The notes under the pieces: model-generated
What the model saw: the letters and a program-made list of their open reading frames with translations, nothing else
Told to the model about the DNA's origin: nothing
The model's database searches: none
Program-made: the position numbers and the translations under genes
From: Flavobacterium sp. Root420
GTDB taxonomy: Bacteria > Bacteroidota > Bacteroidia > Flavobacteriales > Flavobacteriaceae
DNA length: 64,000 nt
Reading direction: 5' to 3'
Assembly (NCBI RefSeq): GCF_001427905.1
Contig: NZ_LMEF01000023.1
Span: forward strand, 102,687-166,686
Shown here: positions 32,519 through 40,600 of the stretch, one piece after another
How positions within the stretch are numbered: position 1 is the first letter of the stretch
Layout of the letters: every line of letters starts with the position of its first letter

Positions 32519-34627
32519 CTATTTATTTCTCTCAACAATAGCCAAACCAAACCGAATCTTATCATAGGATAATTTTTCTTCAAAATGATCATAATATGTT
32601 CTCAATGCCGTAGGATATTCAAGCTCAATTTGTGCTTCATGTAATTTCATAACTTCCTTCTCGGTAACAAATTGACTTAAATCTATGTCTTCACCATCTA
32701 CATATAATTTTGCTAAATGCGAAATGATTGTTGTTTGTCCTAAATTTCGTTTTTCGGCAATTTCTTCTACACTATTGCCCTCTTTATAAAGCTCTAAAGT
32801 TGTTTTATAGGTATTGCCACTCTTTTTAGCTTTAGTATTTGCCTTTTTTACTTTTTCGTAATAAGTAATTGCATCTATAAACTCAGAGCCATACTTTTCG
32901 AGTTTTGCTTTTCCAACACCTTCAATGGCAAGAAATTCTTCGTCACTCATTGGTCGCAGTGTTTCCATTTGTCTTAAAGCGGCATCACTAAAAATTACAT
33001 AGGCAGGAACTTCTTCATCCTTAGCAATTTCGTAACGTAATTTTCGAAGTATTTCAAAAAGTGAGCTTTTAGTTGTTTTAGCTTTTGCTTCTTTGATTTC
33101 GTTTTTATCAATTACCTTCTTAACAACCGTGTTCAATTTTACTTTTTCGCCTTCAAACAAAACTTTTTTCGCAAAAGAAGTTAGTAAGATTTTGTTGTGT
33201 TGATGGAAGGCGATTTCGCAATACCCTAAATTAATGAGCTGAATTAAATATTGATTCCAATCGTACCATGAAATATCAGCGCCGATTCCGTATGTTTTTA
33301 AGCTTTGATAATTTTTTTCGTAGATATATGCGTTTTTTGAGCCTCTTAAAAAATCTACAATTACTGCTAAAGGTTCAGATTCCTGTAAACGGCTTATAGC
33401 TGACAAAGCTTTTTGCGCGAGAATCGTACCATCGAAAAAAGTTGGAGGATTTTTGCAAATATCGCAGTTACCGCAATTCTCTTTAACCAATTCACCAAAA
33501 TACGAGAGTAGAATTTTTCTTCTGCAACTCAATGCATCGGCATATTGTTTCATTCTTTCCAACTTTGCCAGCTGTACATCAGAATTTAACCCTTCAGAAG
33601 CAAACTTCTGCAGCTGAATTACATCTGCATAACTTTCAAATAAAACTGTTTCCGCAGGCAAGCCGTCACGGCCGGCACGGCCAATTTCCTGATAATAGCC
33701 TTCAATATTTTTGGGTAAATTATAATGAATTACCCAACGTACATTCGATTTATCAATTCCCATTCCGAAAGCAATTGTAGCACAAACTACCTGACAATCA
33801 TCATTTATAAATTCATCCTGTGTTTTGGCCCGTACTTTATTATCTAAACCTGCATGATAGGCTTTTGCAGTAATTCCCTGTTTTTGTAATTTATCAGCAA
33901 GTTCCTCAGTTGTTTTTCTGCTTAAACAATAAATTATCCCTGATTCATTTGGTTTCTTTTCAACAAAATCTATAATTTGTTTTACACGATCCAATGCCGG
34001 ACGAACTTCTAAACTTAAATTCTTCCGGTCAAACGAAGCAATAAATGTTTTCGGATTTTTTAATTTGAGTTGTTTTGTAATATCGGTACGGGTTGCTTTA
34101 TCAGCTGTTGCAGTCAAAGCTAAAACCGGAGTAGAAGGGAAGCGGCTTTTTAAATATCCTAAATTAGTATAAGCAGGTCTGAAATCATGTCCCCAGGAAG
34201 AAATGCAATGTGCTTCATCAATTGCAATTAAACTGATTGTCAATTCATTAAAAACAACATCGAGATAAGATAAACTTTCCGGAGCAATATAAACAAGTTT
34301 AAAATTATTCGATTTTAAATTATCAATATAAAATTGTTGTTCCTCGCTAGATTGGCTGCTATTGATATAACAGGCATTAATTCCGTTAGTTTTTAAACTA
34401 TCAACCTGATCTTTCATCAGGGCAATTAGTGGAGAAATAACTATGGTTATTCCAGGTAAAACTAAAGCAGGTAATTGAAAACATATTGATTTTCCTCCAC
34501 CGGTTGGCATAATGGCTAAAGTATCCTGACCAGAAAGTATCGTATTAATTATAGTTTCCTGATTGGGACGGAATTTTTCAAATCCAAAATTCTCTTTTAA
34601 CTTGGCGTGTAGTAGTTCTGTATTCAT
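32519..34627 (-). CDS. recQ: ATP-dependent DNA helicase RecQ
   Basis: A 702-residue helicase. Domains in order: DEAD/DEAH core with Walker A (AIMPTGGGKSICFQLP), the box II DEAH (LIAIDEAHCISSWGHDFRP) and motif III (LALTATAD); helicase C (FGMGIDKSNVRWVIHYNLPK, QEIGRAGRDG); zinc-binding RQC with cysteines CRRKILLSYFGE and CGNCDICKNP; HRDC (RPMSDEEFLAIEGVGKAKLEKYG); and a C-terminal HTH-like tail (SVEEIAEKRNLGQTTIISHLA). It unwinds DNA in recombination and fork repair. The extra C-terminal domain beyond HRDC is the Bacteroidota pattern. Monocistronic. Confidence 0.96.
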   Translation of the reverse strand: MNTELLHAKLKENFGFEKFRPNQETIINTILSGQDTLAIMPTGGGKSICFQLPALVLPGITIVISPLIALMKDQVDSLKTNGINACYINSSQSSEEQQFYIDNLKSNNFKLVYIAPESLSYLDVVFNELTISLIAIDEAHCISSWGHDFRPAYTNLGYLKSRFPSTPVLALTATADKATRTDITKQLKLKNPKTFIASFDRKNLSLEVRPALDRVKQIIDFVEKKPNESGIIYCLSRKTTEELADKLQKQGITAKAYHAGLDNKVRAKTQDEFINDDCQVVCATIAFGMGIDKSNVRWVIHYNLPKNIEGYYQEIGRAGRDGLPAETVLFESYADVIQLQKFASEGLNSDVQLAKLERMKQYADALSCRRKILLSYFGELVKENCGNCDICKNPPTFFDGTILAQKALSAISRLQESEPLAVIVDFLRGSKNAYIYEKNYQSLKTYGIGADISWYDWNQYLIQLINLGYCEIAFHQHNKILLTSFAKKVLFEGEKVKLNTVVKKVIDKNEIKEAKAKTTKSSLFEILRKLRYEIAKDEEVPAYVIFSDAALRQMETLRPMSDEEFLAIEGVGKAKLEKYGSEFIDAITYYEKVKKANTKAKKSGNTYKTTLELYKEGNSVEEIAEKRNLGQTTIISHLAKLYVDGEDIDLSQFVTEKEVMKLHEAQIELEYPTALRTYYDHFEEKLSYDKIRFGLAIVERNK

Positions 34628-34732
34628 TTGGCTGTTATTTTTTCAAACATTAAATTTAAAGAAATTTCTTATAAAATGTAAAAATATTAAATTTATTATT
34701 TAAATAAAATATCAAGTTTTAATCAGGTTAAT

Positions 34733-34760
34733 AAAAAAAGGAACCCGAAAGAGTTCCTTT
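34733..34760 (-). terminator. Terminator at the end of the polyamine gene group
   Basis: On the minus strand the stem AAAGGAAC / GTTCCTTT with an eight-base loop is followed by a T run. It lies just after the acidic-protein gene, ending the minus-strand transcript. Confidence 0.8.
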
Positions 34761-34782
34761 AATTTATTTTTAAAGAGATAAA

Positions 34783-35190
34783 TTAATCTTCATCGTCTTC
34801 ATCATCATCTTCGTCAGCAATATCATCCGGATCTCTATCCTCATCGTCATCATCACCACCGTCAACATCTGGCTTGTCTTCTTTTTCATCTTCCTCGTCA
34901 TCATCAATATCATCATCAAGATCAAGACCTTTTACTGGTTCGATTGTATCAACATCAACGTCAATATCATCATCCTCATCGTAATTTTCAATTCTATCAG
35001 CAAGTTTAGTACTAATTTTTACTAAATAAATAGTGTCTTCAGTACGAACTTCAACAGCTTCGATCAATTCGTTTTTAGCATTTCTAAAACGGATTACATC
35101 CGAATCATCATAACCATCAGGAAACTTTTCTACCAAAAGGTTTAAAATTTCGTTGGTAAGTTTAGCGTAGTCAACTATAACTCTTTTCAT
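34783..35190 (-). CDS. Hypothetical protein with acidic C-terminal tail
   Basis: A 135-residue protein. The first ~70 residues are a small ordered domain (MKRVIVDYAKLTNEILNLLV, then DSDVIRFRNAKNELIEAVEV). From about residue 72 onward the sequence is almost wholly Asp and Glu (runs such as DDDIDDDEEDEKED and DDDDEDRDPDDIADEDDDED). No catalytic motif is seen. The tail may be a nucleic-acid mimic, an ion buffer or a flexible partner-binding tail. It is 6 bases after the deoxyhypusine-synthase-like gene, so it is co-expressed with it. Related flavobacterial proteins are sometimes labelled DNA primase, without support visible here. Confidence 0.72.
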   Translation of the reverse strand: MKRVIVDYAKLTNEILNLLVEKFPDGYDDSDVIRFRNAKNELIEAVEVRTEDTIYLVKISTKLADRIENYDEDDDIDVDVDTIEPVKGLDLDDDIDDDEEDEKEDKPDVDGGDDDDEDRDPDDIADEDDDEDDED

Positions 35191-35196
35191 AAATAT

Positions 35197-36165
35197 CTAT
35201 AAATCTAATAAATAAGCAAAAATTAACGGCGCAACAATAGTAGCATCCGACTCAATAATAAATTTCGGGGTTTTAATATCTAATTTACCCCAAGTGATTT
35301 TCTCATTTGGTACTGCCCCAGAATAAGAACCATAGCTGGTTGTTGAATCTGAAATTTGGCAGAAATAGCTCCAAAACGGAATATCATGCATTTCCATATC
35401 CTGGTATAGCATTGGTACTACACAAATAGGGAAATCTCCTGCAATACCACCACCAATTTGGAAAAATCCAATTCCGTTAGCGCTATTTTTTGGATACCAG
35501 TCAGCAAGGAACGTCATATATTCAATTCCTGATTTCATGGTAGATGCTTTTAAATCACCTTTGATTACGTATGATGCAAAAATATTCCCCATAGTACTAT
35601 CTTCCCAACCCGGAACAATAATAGGCAAATTTTTCTCCGCTGCAGCATACATCCAGCTATCTTTTAAATCGATCTCATAATATTCTTCTAATACTCCGGA
35701 TAACAACATTTTGTACATGAATTCATGAGGGAAATAGCGTTCTCCTTTATCATCTGCATCTTTCCAGATCTTATAAATGTGTTTCTGTAAACGACGAAAT
35801 GCTTCATGCTCAGGAATACAAGTGTCAGTAACACGATTTAATCCTCTTTCTAGCAAAGCCCATTCGTCTTCTGGTGTTAAATCACGATAATTTGGCACTC
35901 TTTCATAATGAGAGTGTGCCACTAAATTCATAACATCTTCTTCTAGATTGGCTCCAGTACAAGAAATAATTTGTACTTTATCTTGTCTAATTATTTCGGC
36001 AAAAATTTTACCAATTTCTGCTGTACTCATAGCGCCAGCCATACTTACCATCATTTTAGCACCGTTTGCAAGTTGTTGTTCATATGCTTTTGCAGCGTCA
36101 ACTAAAGCAGCAGAGTTAAAGTGTAAATAATGTTTTTCAATAAACTGACTGATTGGTCCTTTCAT
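35197..36165 (-). CDS. Deoxyhypusine-synthase-like protein lacking the catalytic lysine
   Basis: A 322-residue protein with the deoxyhypusine synthase fold: NAD-binding text such as MVSMAGAMSTAEIGKIFAEI, CTGANLEEDV and YGSYSGAVPNEKITWGKLD. In the eukaryotic enzyme the catalytic lysine follows the glycine triplet (GGGVVKHH); here that stretch reads IGGGIAGDFPICVV with no lysine in place. Bacteria have no eIF5A to modify, so the role is not protein deoxyhypusine formation. The arginine decarboxylase upstream points to polyamine metabolism, for example an NAD-dependent aminobutyl transfer. It may share a transcript with the acidic protein gene. Confidence 0.85.
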   Translation of the reverse strand: MKGPISQFIEKHYLHFNSAALVDAAKAYEQQLANGAKMMVSMAGAMSTAEIGKIFAEIIRQDKVQIISCTGANLEEDVMNLVAHSHYERVPNYRDLTPEDEWALLERGLNRVTDTCIPEHEAFRRLQKHIYKIWKDADDKGERYFPHEFMYKMLLSGVLEEYYEIDLKDSWMYAAAEKNLPIIVPGWEDSTMGNIFASYVIKGDLKASTMKSGIEYMTFLADWYPKNSANGIGFFQIGGGIAGDFPICVVPMLYQDMEMHDIPFWSYFCQISDSTTSYGSYSGAVPNEKITWGKLDIKTPKFIIESDATIVAPLIFAYLLDL

Positions 36166-36268
36166 TTTTTTTGTTTTTTTGTTTTTTTTGAATTAAAAGT
36201 TTAACCTTTAGATGATACTGCAAATTAATAATTTTATAGATATTAACATTTAATTTGCAAGTTTTTTT

Positions 36269-37672
36269 TTATATTTTTTTTGTATAACCTAAAATCTTTA
36301 AGACATCGTCAGAAGTCTGTTGTTCTGAGAAAACTTCTGTTCCAATAATCCCATTTTCATCACGATCTATTAAAATATGTTTAGGTTGCGGAATCAAACA
36401 GTGGTGTAAGCCTCCATATCCTCCAATTGTTTCCTGATATGCACCTGTATTAAAGAAACCAATGTACAATGGCTTTTCTTTGTTGTATTTAGGCAGGTAA
36501 ATCGCGTTCATATTTTGTTCTGAATTGTAATAGTCGTCACTATCGCAAGTCAAACCACCTAATAAAACCCGCTCGTAAGTATCATTCCAACGGTTAACCG
36601 CCAACATGATAAAACGTTTATTTATCGCCCAAGTATCTGGCAAAGTGGTAATGAATGACGAATCAATCATATTCCATTTCTCTCTATCATTTTGTTGTTT
36701 TTGATACAAAATCTGATAGATTGCGCCACCGCTTTCACCAACTGTAAATGATCCAAATTCTGTAAAAATATTTGGAACATCAACTTCGGCTTCATCGCAT
36801 GCAATTTTAATCTGATTGATAATCTCATCAATCATATATTGGTAATCATATTCAAAAGCAAGAGAGTTTTTAATTGGGAAACCACCTCCAATGTTCAGGC
36901 CATCAAGAGTAGGGCATTCCTTTTTAAGTGCAATATATACTTTAATACATTTTACCAACTCATTCCAGTAATATGCTGTATCGTTAATTCCGGTATTGAT
37001 GAAAAAGTGAAGCATTTTCAGCTCTAATTTATCATTTTCCTGAATTTGTTTTTTATAAAACGAAACTATGTTTTTGTATCCAATACCTAATCTTGATGTA
37101 TAAAACTCAAATTTAGGTTCTTCCTCGGCTGCAATACGAATTCCAATTTTGAATTTTCCTTTGATTTCAGCCTGAAGCAAATCTAATTCTTCATAATTGT
37201 CAATAATAGGAATAGTATTTTTATGTCCGTTATTAACTAATCTTGCAATATTGGTAATATACTCGTCTCTTTTAAAACCATTACAAATTACATACGTACT
37301 CTTATTGATTTTACCATTCTCCAACAAATTTTCAACAATATTAATATCAAATGCAGAAGAAGTTTCTACGTGAATGTTATTTTTAAAAGCTTCATTCATA
37401 ATGTATTCAAAATGAGAGCTTTTTGTACAATAACAATAGTAATACTTTGCTTCGTATTTGTTTTTTTCCATTGATTTTCTGAACCAGGCTTTTGCCTTAT
37501 TAATGTTTTCAGAAATTTGTGGTAAGTAGGTAAATTTTAATGGGGTTCCGTATTGTTCAACCAATTTCATCAAATCGATATTGTGAAAATGTAGGTTGTC
37601 TTTGTTTAATTTAAATTCCTCCTGAGGAAAGTAATAAGTTTGATTAATTAGATCGGAATATTTTGTATTCAT
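36269..37672 (-). CDS. speA: Arginine decarboxylase (type III fold PLP enzyme)
   Basis: A 467-residue fold-type III decarboxylase with an N-terminal alanine-racemase-like barrel and a C-terminal beta domain. The PLP lysine is in YCYCTKSSHF; the phosphate-binding region is near TSRLGIGYK and LNIGGGFPIK; the substrate-binding Cys/Asp box is in LGGLTCDSDDYY. Family resemblance in Bacteroidota favours arginine (to agmatine); diaminopimelate, ornithine and carboxynorspermidine decarboxylases share the fold. The deoxyhypusine-synthase-like gene lies 103 bases downstream, suggesting a polyamine operon. It may be led by a short ORF at 37733. Confidence 0.85.
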   Translation of the reverse strand: MNTKYSDLINQTYYFPQEEFKLNKDNLHFHNIDLMKLVEQYGTPLKFTYLPQISENINKAKAWFRKSMEKNKYEAKYYYCYCTKSSHFEYIMNEAFKNNIHVETSSAFDINIVENLLENGKINKSTYVICNGFKRDEYITNIARLVNNGHKNTIPIIDNYEELDLLQAEIKGKFKIGIRIAAEEEPKFEFYTSRLGIGYKNIVSFYKKQIQENDKLELKMLHFFINTGINDTAYYWNELVKCIKVYIALKKECPTLDGLNIGGGFPIKNSLAFEYDYQYMIDEIINQIKIACDEAEVDVPNIFTEFGSFTVGESGGAIYQILYQKQQNDREKWNMIDSSFITTLPDTWAINKRFIMLAVNRWNDTYERVLLGGLTCDSDDYYNSEQNMNAIYLPKYNKEKPLYIGFFNTGAYQETIGGYGGLHHCLIPQPKHILIDRDENGIIGTEVFSEQQTSDDVLKILGYTKKI

Positions 37673-37732
37673 TTATTTTTAAATATTTAAGTTATAATTT
37701 TTAAATTTAGTAAACGGTCCTAAATCTAAAAT

Positions 37733-37912
37733 TCAAACCCTAATATTGGCAAATACAATTTCCAGTTTTTCGTGTTCTGCTTTCGAGTCTAAAAATACAT
37801 CAAAACCAAACGGACTTTTACTATTATAAAAACGGTTCAACATTCTAAGTAACGAACTATTGAGGCGGTTTCTATAAGAACTAAAGTGTATTTGTTTTTT
37901 GTTTGTTTTCAT
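37733..37912 (-). CDS. Small basic ORF upstream of the arginine decarboxylase gene
   Basis: A 59-residue frame from ATG 37912, beginning MKTNKKQIHFSSYRNRLNSS and ending EIVFANIRV. It is rich in Lys and Arg and ends 60 bases before speA. A TACATTTG box lies at 37918-37925, only 5 bases before this ATG, so the transcript start would be at or near the ATG: the ORF would be leaderless or the box may serve speA through a long leader. It may be a leader peptide, a small conserved protein or chance. The family is not recognised. Confidence 0.45.
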   Translation of the reverse strand: MKTNKKQIHFSSYRNRLNSSLLRMLNRFYNSKSPFGFDVFLDSKAEHEKLEIVFANIRV

Positions 37913-37917
37913 CGTGG

Positions 37918-37925
37918 CAAATGTA
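37918..37925 (-). promoter_or_regulatory. Promoter -7 box (TACATTTG) upstream of the small ORF and speA
   Basis: An exact TAnnTTTG match on the minus strand. Its distance to speA (about 245 bases) implies a leader carrying the short ORF at 37733-37912. Confidence 0.5.
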
Positions 37926-37969
37926 AAAAATAATATATACCTAAAGCAATGCTTTTGATTAAAAAAAGT

Positions 37970-39037
37970 TTAAGATTTATAATCTTGAAACGCTTCGAGA
38001 ATCAATTTATTTTCAACGGATTGATTAATTTTTATTTTTCCTATTCCTTCAATCAGGGCAAATTGAATTAATCCATACTCATTTTTTTTGTCATGAATAA
38101 GCAATTCTAATATCGGATCGATATCATTTTCTTCAATTTGGACATCATCATAAATGCTTTTAAGAGCAGTTTTAATTTCAGCATATTCTTCAGCAGAAAT
38201 TAAGCCTTTATGTAATGAGATATAACTTTCCAAAATCATTCCAATTGCAATTGCTTCACCATGTAATAAAGTGGTTTTGGTTTCGCTTTCCAAAAAGTAA
38301 CTTTCAATAGCATGTCCTAAAGTATGTCCAAAATTTAGGGCTTTACGAATGTTTTTTTCTGTTGGATCCTGAATTACGATATTATTTTTAATTTCAACAG
38401 AACGATAAATCAATTCATCAAAATCAGCATAATCAATAGATTTTAAATCCAAAAACTGTTTCCAGTAGGCAGCATCATATATAAGTCCGTGTTTTAGCAT
38501 TTCAGCCAAACCAGAACGCATCTCACTTTGCGATAGAGTTTCCAGATAGTTTGTGTCAATTAAAACCATTTGGGGTACATTAATAACGCCAATTTGATTT
38601 TTAAGATTTCCTAAGTCAACTCCCGTTTTTCCTCCAACCGAAGCATCGACCATAGATAACAGGGTAGTTGGAATATTGATAAAATTAACGCCACGTTTGA
38701 AAGTTGAAGCCACAAATCCGCCTAAATCAGTTACAACACCACCACCAACGTTTATTATAAGCGATTTTCTGTCAGCGCCAAGCTCCGTTAGAACATTCCA
38801 AATCTGAATACAGGTTTCTATATTTTTATTCGCTTCTCCGGCTTCAAATTCAATGATTTCAATATTCAAGTCGGTTTCAAGTAAAGGCAAAAATTTAGGT
38901 AAGCAATGTTCATTAGTCTCATTATCAACTATAATAAACAAATTAGAGTATTTATTTTCTTTTAAATGTGTATTTAAGGCTTCGTATGCATTTTGGTTGA
39001 AATGTACTAGATAATTATTGGCTTGAATTGATTGCAT
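37970..39037 (-). CDS. aroB: 3-dehydroquinate synthase
   Basis: A 355-residue NAD- and zinc-dependent enzyme that closes DAHP to 3-dehydroquinate, step two of the shikimate pathway. I start at the ATG at 39037 (MQSIQANNYLVHF); an in-frame ATG at 39064 adds nine residues with no family match. Motifs: NVGGGVVTDLGGFVASTFKR, VDASVGGKTGVDLG, the metal Glu in GLAEMLKHGLIYD, and LNFGHTLGHAIES with LLHGEAIAIGM for the zinc histidines. It is divergent from proline dehydrogenase and probably monocistronic. Confidence 0.95.
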   Translation of the reverse strand: MQSIQANNYLVHFNQNAYEALNTHLKENKYSNLFIIVDNETNEHCLPKFLPLLETDLNIEIIEFEAGEANKNIETCIQIWNVLTELGADRKSLIINVGGGVVTDLGGFVASTFKRGVNFINIPTTLLSMVDASVGGKTGVDLGNLKNQIGVINVPQMVLIDTNYLETLSQSEMRSGLAEMLKHGLIYDAAYWKQFLDLKSIDYADFDELIYRSVEIKNNIVIQDPTEKNIRKALNFGHTLGHAIESYFLESETKTTLLHGEAIAIGMILESYISLHKGLISAEEYAEIKTALKSIYDDVQIEENDIDPILELLIHDKKNEYGLIQFALIEGIGKIKINQSVENKLILEAFQDYKS

Positions 39038-39280
39038 ATTTCTTTTTGGTTTATGAAACCACAAAATACGGCATTTTTAACTAAATAATATTCAAACTTT
39101 GAGTATAATTTGTTTTAAAAACTGCTTAAATAAAATGGTATTAAATAACGAAATCTTATTTGTCATATTTTTTTGTCATTTTTTTGAAATGAGTTTTTTT
39201 GTTAAAGCTTACTTCATCACTTTAACAGTAGTGAATGCAAAATATGACCTGTTTTATTAAATAATATTCAAAACTCTCTC

Positions 39281-39288
39281 TATATTTG
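39281..39288 (+). promoter_or_regulatory. Promoter -7 box (TATATTTG) of proline dehydrogenase
   Basis: An exact TAnnTTTG match, 17 bases before the ATG at 39306. No good -33 TTTG is seen at the usual spacing. Confidence 0.6.
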
Positions 39289-39305
39289 CACAAAAAACAA
39301 CCTAA

Positions 39306-40475
39306 ATGGAAAAAATATTTGATAACACTCAAGTAGCATTTTCGCTTAAAAGTGATACTGAACTTGACAGAGCTTATTTTCTTTTTAAAATGATTGATAG
39401 CGAACCTTTGGTAAGAATTGGAACTGCTGTAACTAATTTTGCTATCAAAGCGCATCTTCCAGTTGAAGGATTGATTCGTGCAACGGTTTTTGATCATTTT
39501 TGCGGAGGAGTAAATGAAGATGACTGTATAACTGTAGTAGATAAAATGTTTACAAAAGGCGTTTCATCTGTTTTAGATTATTCTGTTGAAGGAAAGGAAG
39601 AAGAAGCTCAATTTGATGCAGCTTTAGAAATGACTTTAAAAACGATCGAATTTGCTAAAGAACGTTTAGCAATTCCGTTTGCAGTTTTCAAACCAACAGG
39701 TTTAGGGCGTTTTGAATTATATGAGAAATTAGGCGAAAAACAAACTTTAAGTCCGGCAGAGCAAGCAGAATGGAATAGAGTAGTAGCACGTTTTGATAAA
39801 GTTTGCAATGAAGCGCATAAAAAAGATGTTGCTTTATTGATTGATGGTGAAGAAAGCTGGATGCAGGATGCTGCTGATGATTTGGTTACTGATATGATGC
39901 GTAAATACAATAAAGAAAAAGCTATTGTTTTTAACACATTGCAAATGTACCGTTGGGACCGTTTGGACTATTTGAAAAAACTAAAGGAAATCGCTAAAAC
40001 TGAAGGCTTTTTTATTGGAATGAAATTAGTTCGCGGTGCTTATATGGAAAAAGAAAATAAAAGAGCCGAGGAGAAAAATTACGTTTCACCAATTTGCGTT
40101 TCTAAAGAAGCGACTGATGTGAACTACAATGCAGCTGTTCATTATATGTTAGATCATTTAGAGACAATGTCAATTTTTGCAGGAACTCACAACGAATTGA
40201 GTTCTTATAAATTGATGGAAATGATGCAGGAAAAAGGAATTGCCAAAAACGATAACAGAATCTGGTTTGGACAATTATATGGTATGAGTGATAATATTAG
40301 CTATAACTTAGCTGAAAATGGTTATAATGTTGCGAAGTACTTGCCATTTGGACCCGTAAAAGATGTTATGCCATACTTAATTCGTCGTGCTGAAGAAAAT
40401 ACTTCTGTAGCAGGGCAAACTAGCCGTGAATTATCTATGATTAAAGCAGAACGTAAACGCAGAAAAGGGAAATAG
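39306..40475 (+). CDS. Proline dehydrogenase (PRODH barrel, stand-alone)
   Basis: A 389-residue FAD enzyme that oxidises proline to P5C and passes electrons to the quinone pool. It is a stand-alone PRODH, not fused to P5C dehydrogenase as in PutA. The barrel carries TYPICAL motifs: FAVFKPTGLGRFELYEKLG, VALLIDGEESWMQ, NTLQMYRWDRLDYLKK, FIGMKLVRGAYMEKE, FAGTHNELSSYKL, WFGQLYGMSDNISYNLAENG (substrate-binding) and YLIRRAEENTSVAGQ (the RR that binds proline carboxylate). It is divergent from aroB. Confidence 0.93.
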   Translation: MEKIFDNTQVAFSLKSDTELDRAYFLFKMIDSEPLVRIGTAVTNFAIKAHLPVEGLIRATVFDHFCGGVNEDDCITVVDKMFTKGVSSVLDYSVEGKEEEAQFDAALEMTLKTIEFAKERLAIPFAVFKPTGLGRFELYEKLGEKQTLSPAEQAEWNRVVARFDKVCNEAHKKDVALLIDGEESWMQDAADDLVTDMMRKYNKEKAIVFNTLQMYRWDRLDYLKKLKEIAKTEGFFIGMKLVRGAYMEKENKRAEEKNYVSPICVSKEATDVNYNAAVHYMLDHLETMSIFAGTHNELSSYKLMEMMQEKGIAKNDNRIWFGQLYGMSDNISYNLAENGYNVAKYLPFGPVKDVMPYLIRRAEENTSVAGQTSRELSMIKAERKRRKGK

Positions 40476-40480
40476 TTCTA

Positions 40481-40515
40481 ATTTTAGATTTTAGATTTTA
40501 GATTTTAGATTTTAG
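40481..40515 (+). repeat. Tandem heptamer repeat (ATTTTAG) x5
   Basis: Five exact head-to-tail copies of ATTTTAG directly after the proline dehydrogenase gene. The same word occurs scattered at 10205-10306. Such arrays can expand and contract by slippage. Confidence 0.9.
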
Positions 40516-40551
40516 AAAAAAATCCATTTGCTCTGCAAATGGATTTTTTTT
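40516..40551. terminator. Bidirectional terminator between PRODH and the ABC exporter gene
   Basis: Stem AAAATCCATTTGC / GCAAATGGATTTT with loop TCT and A/T runs on each side, between convergent genes. Confidence 0.88.
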
Positions 40552-40600
40552 GTTGGAATTTGGAATTTTCTTCCAAGGTTTCGGAATTGAAATTTCCTTT

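Noticed and set aside
35948..36130. Antisense open frame opposite the deoxyhypusine-synthase-like gene
   Set aside because: It is a shadow of a well-supported coding frame and shows no motif of its own.
40481..40515. CRISPR or minisatellite coding repeat
   Set aside because: Seven-base perfect units without spacers in non-coding DNA; a simple tandem repeat only.
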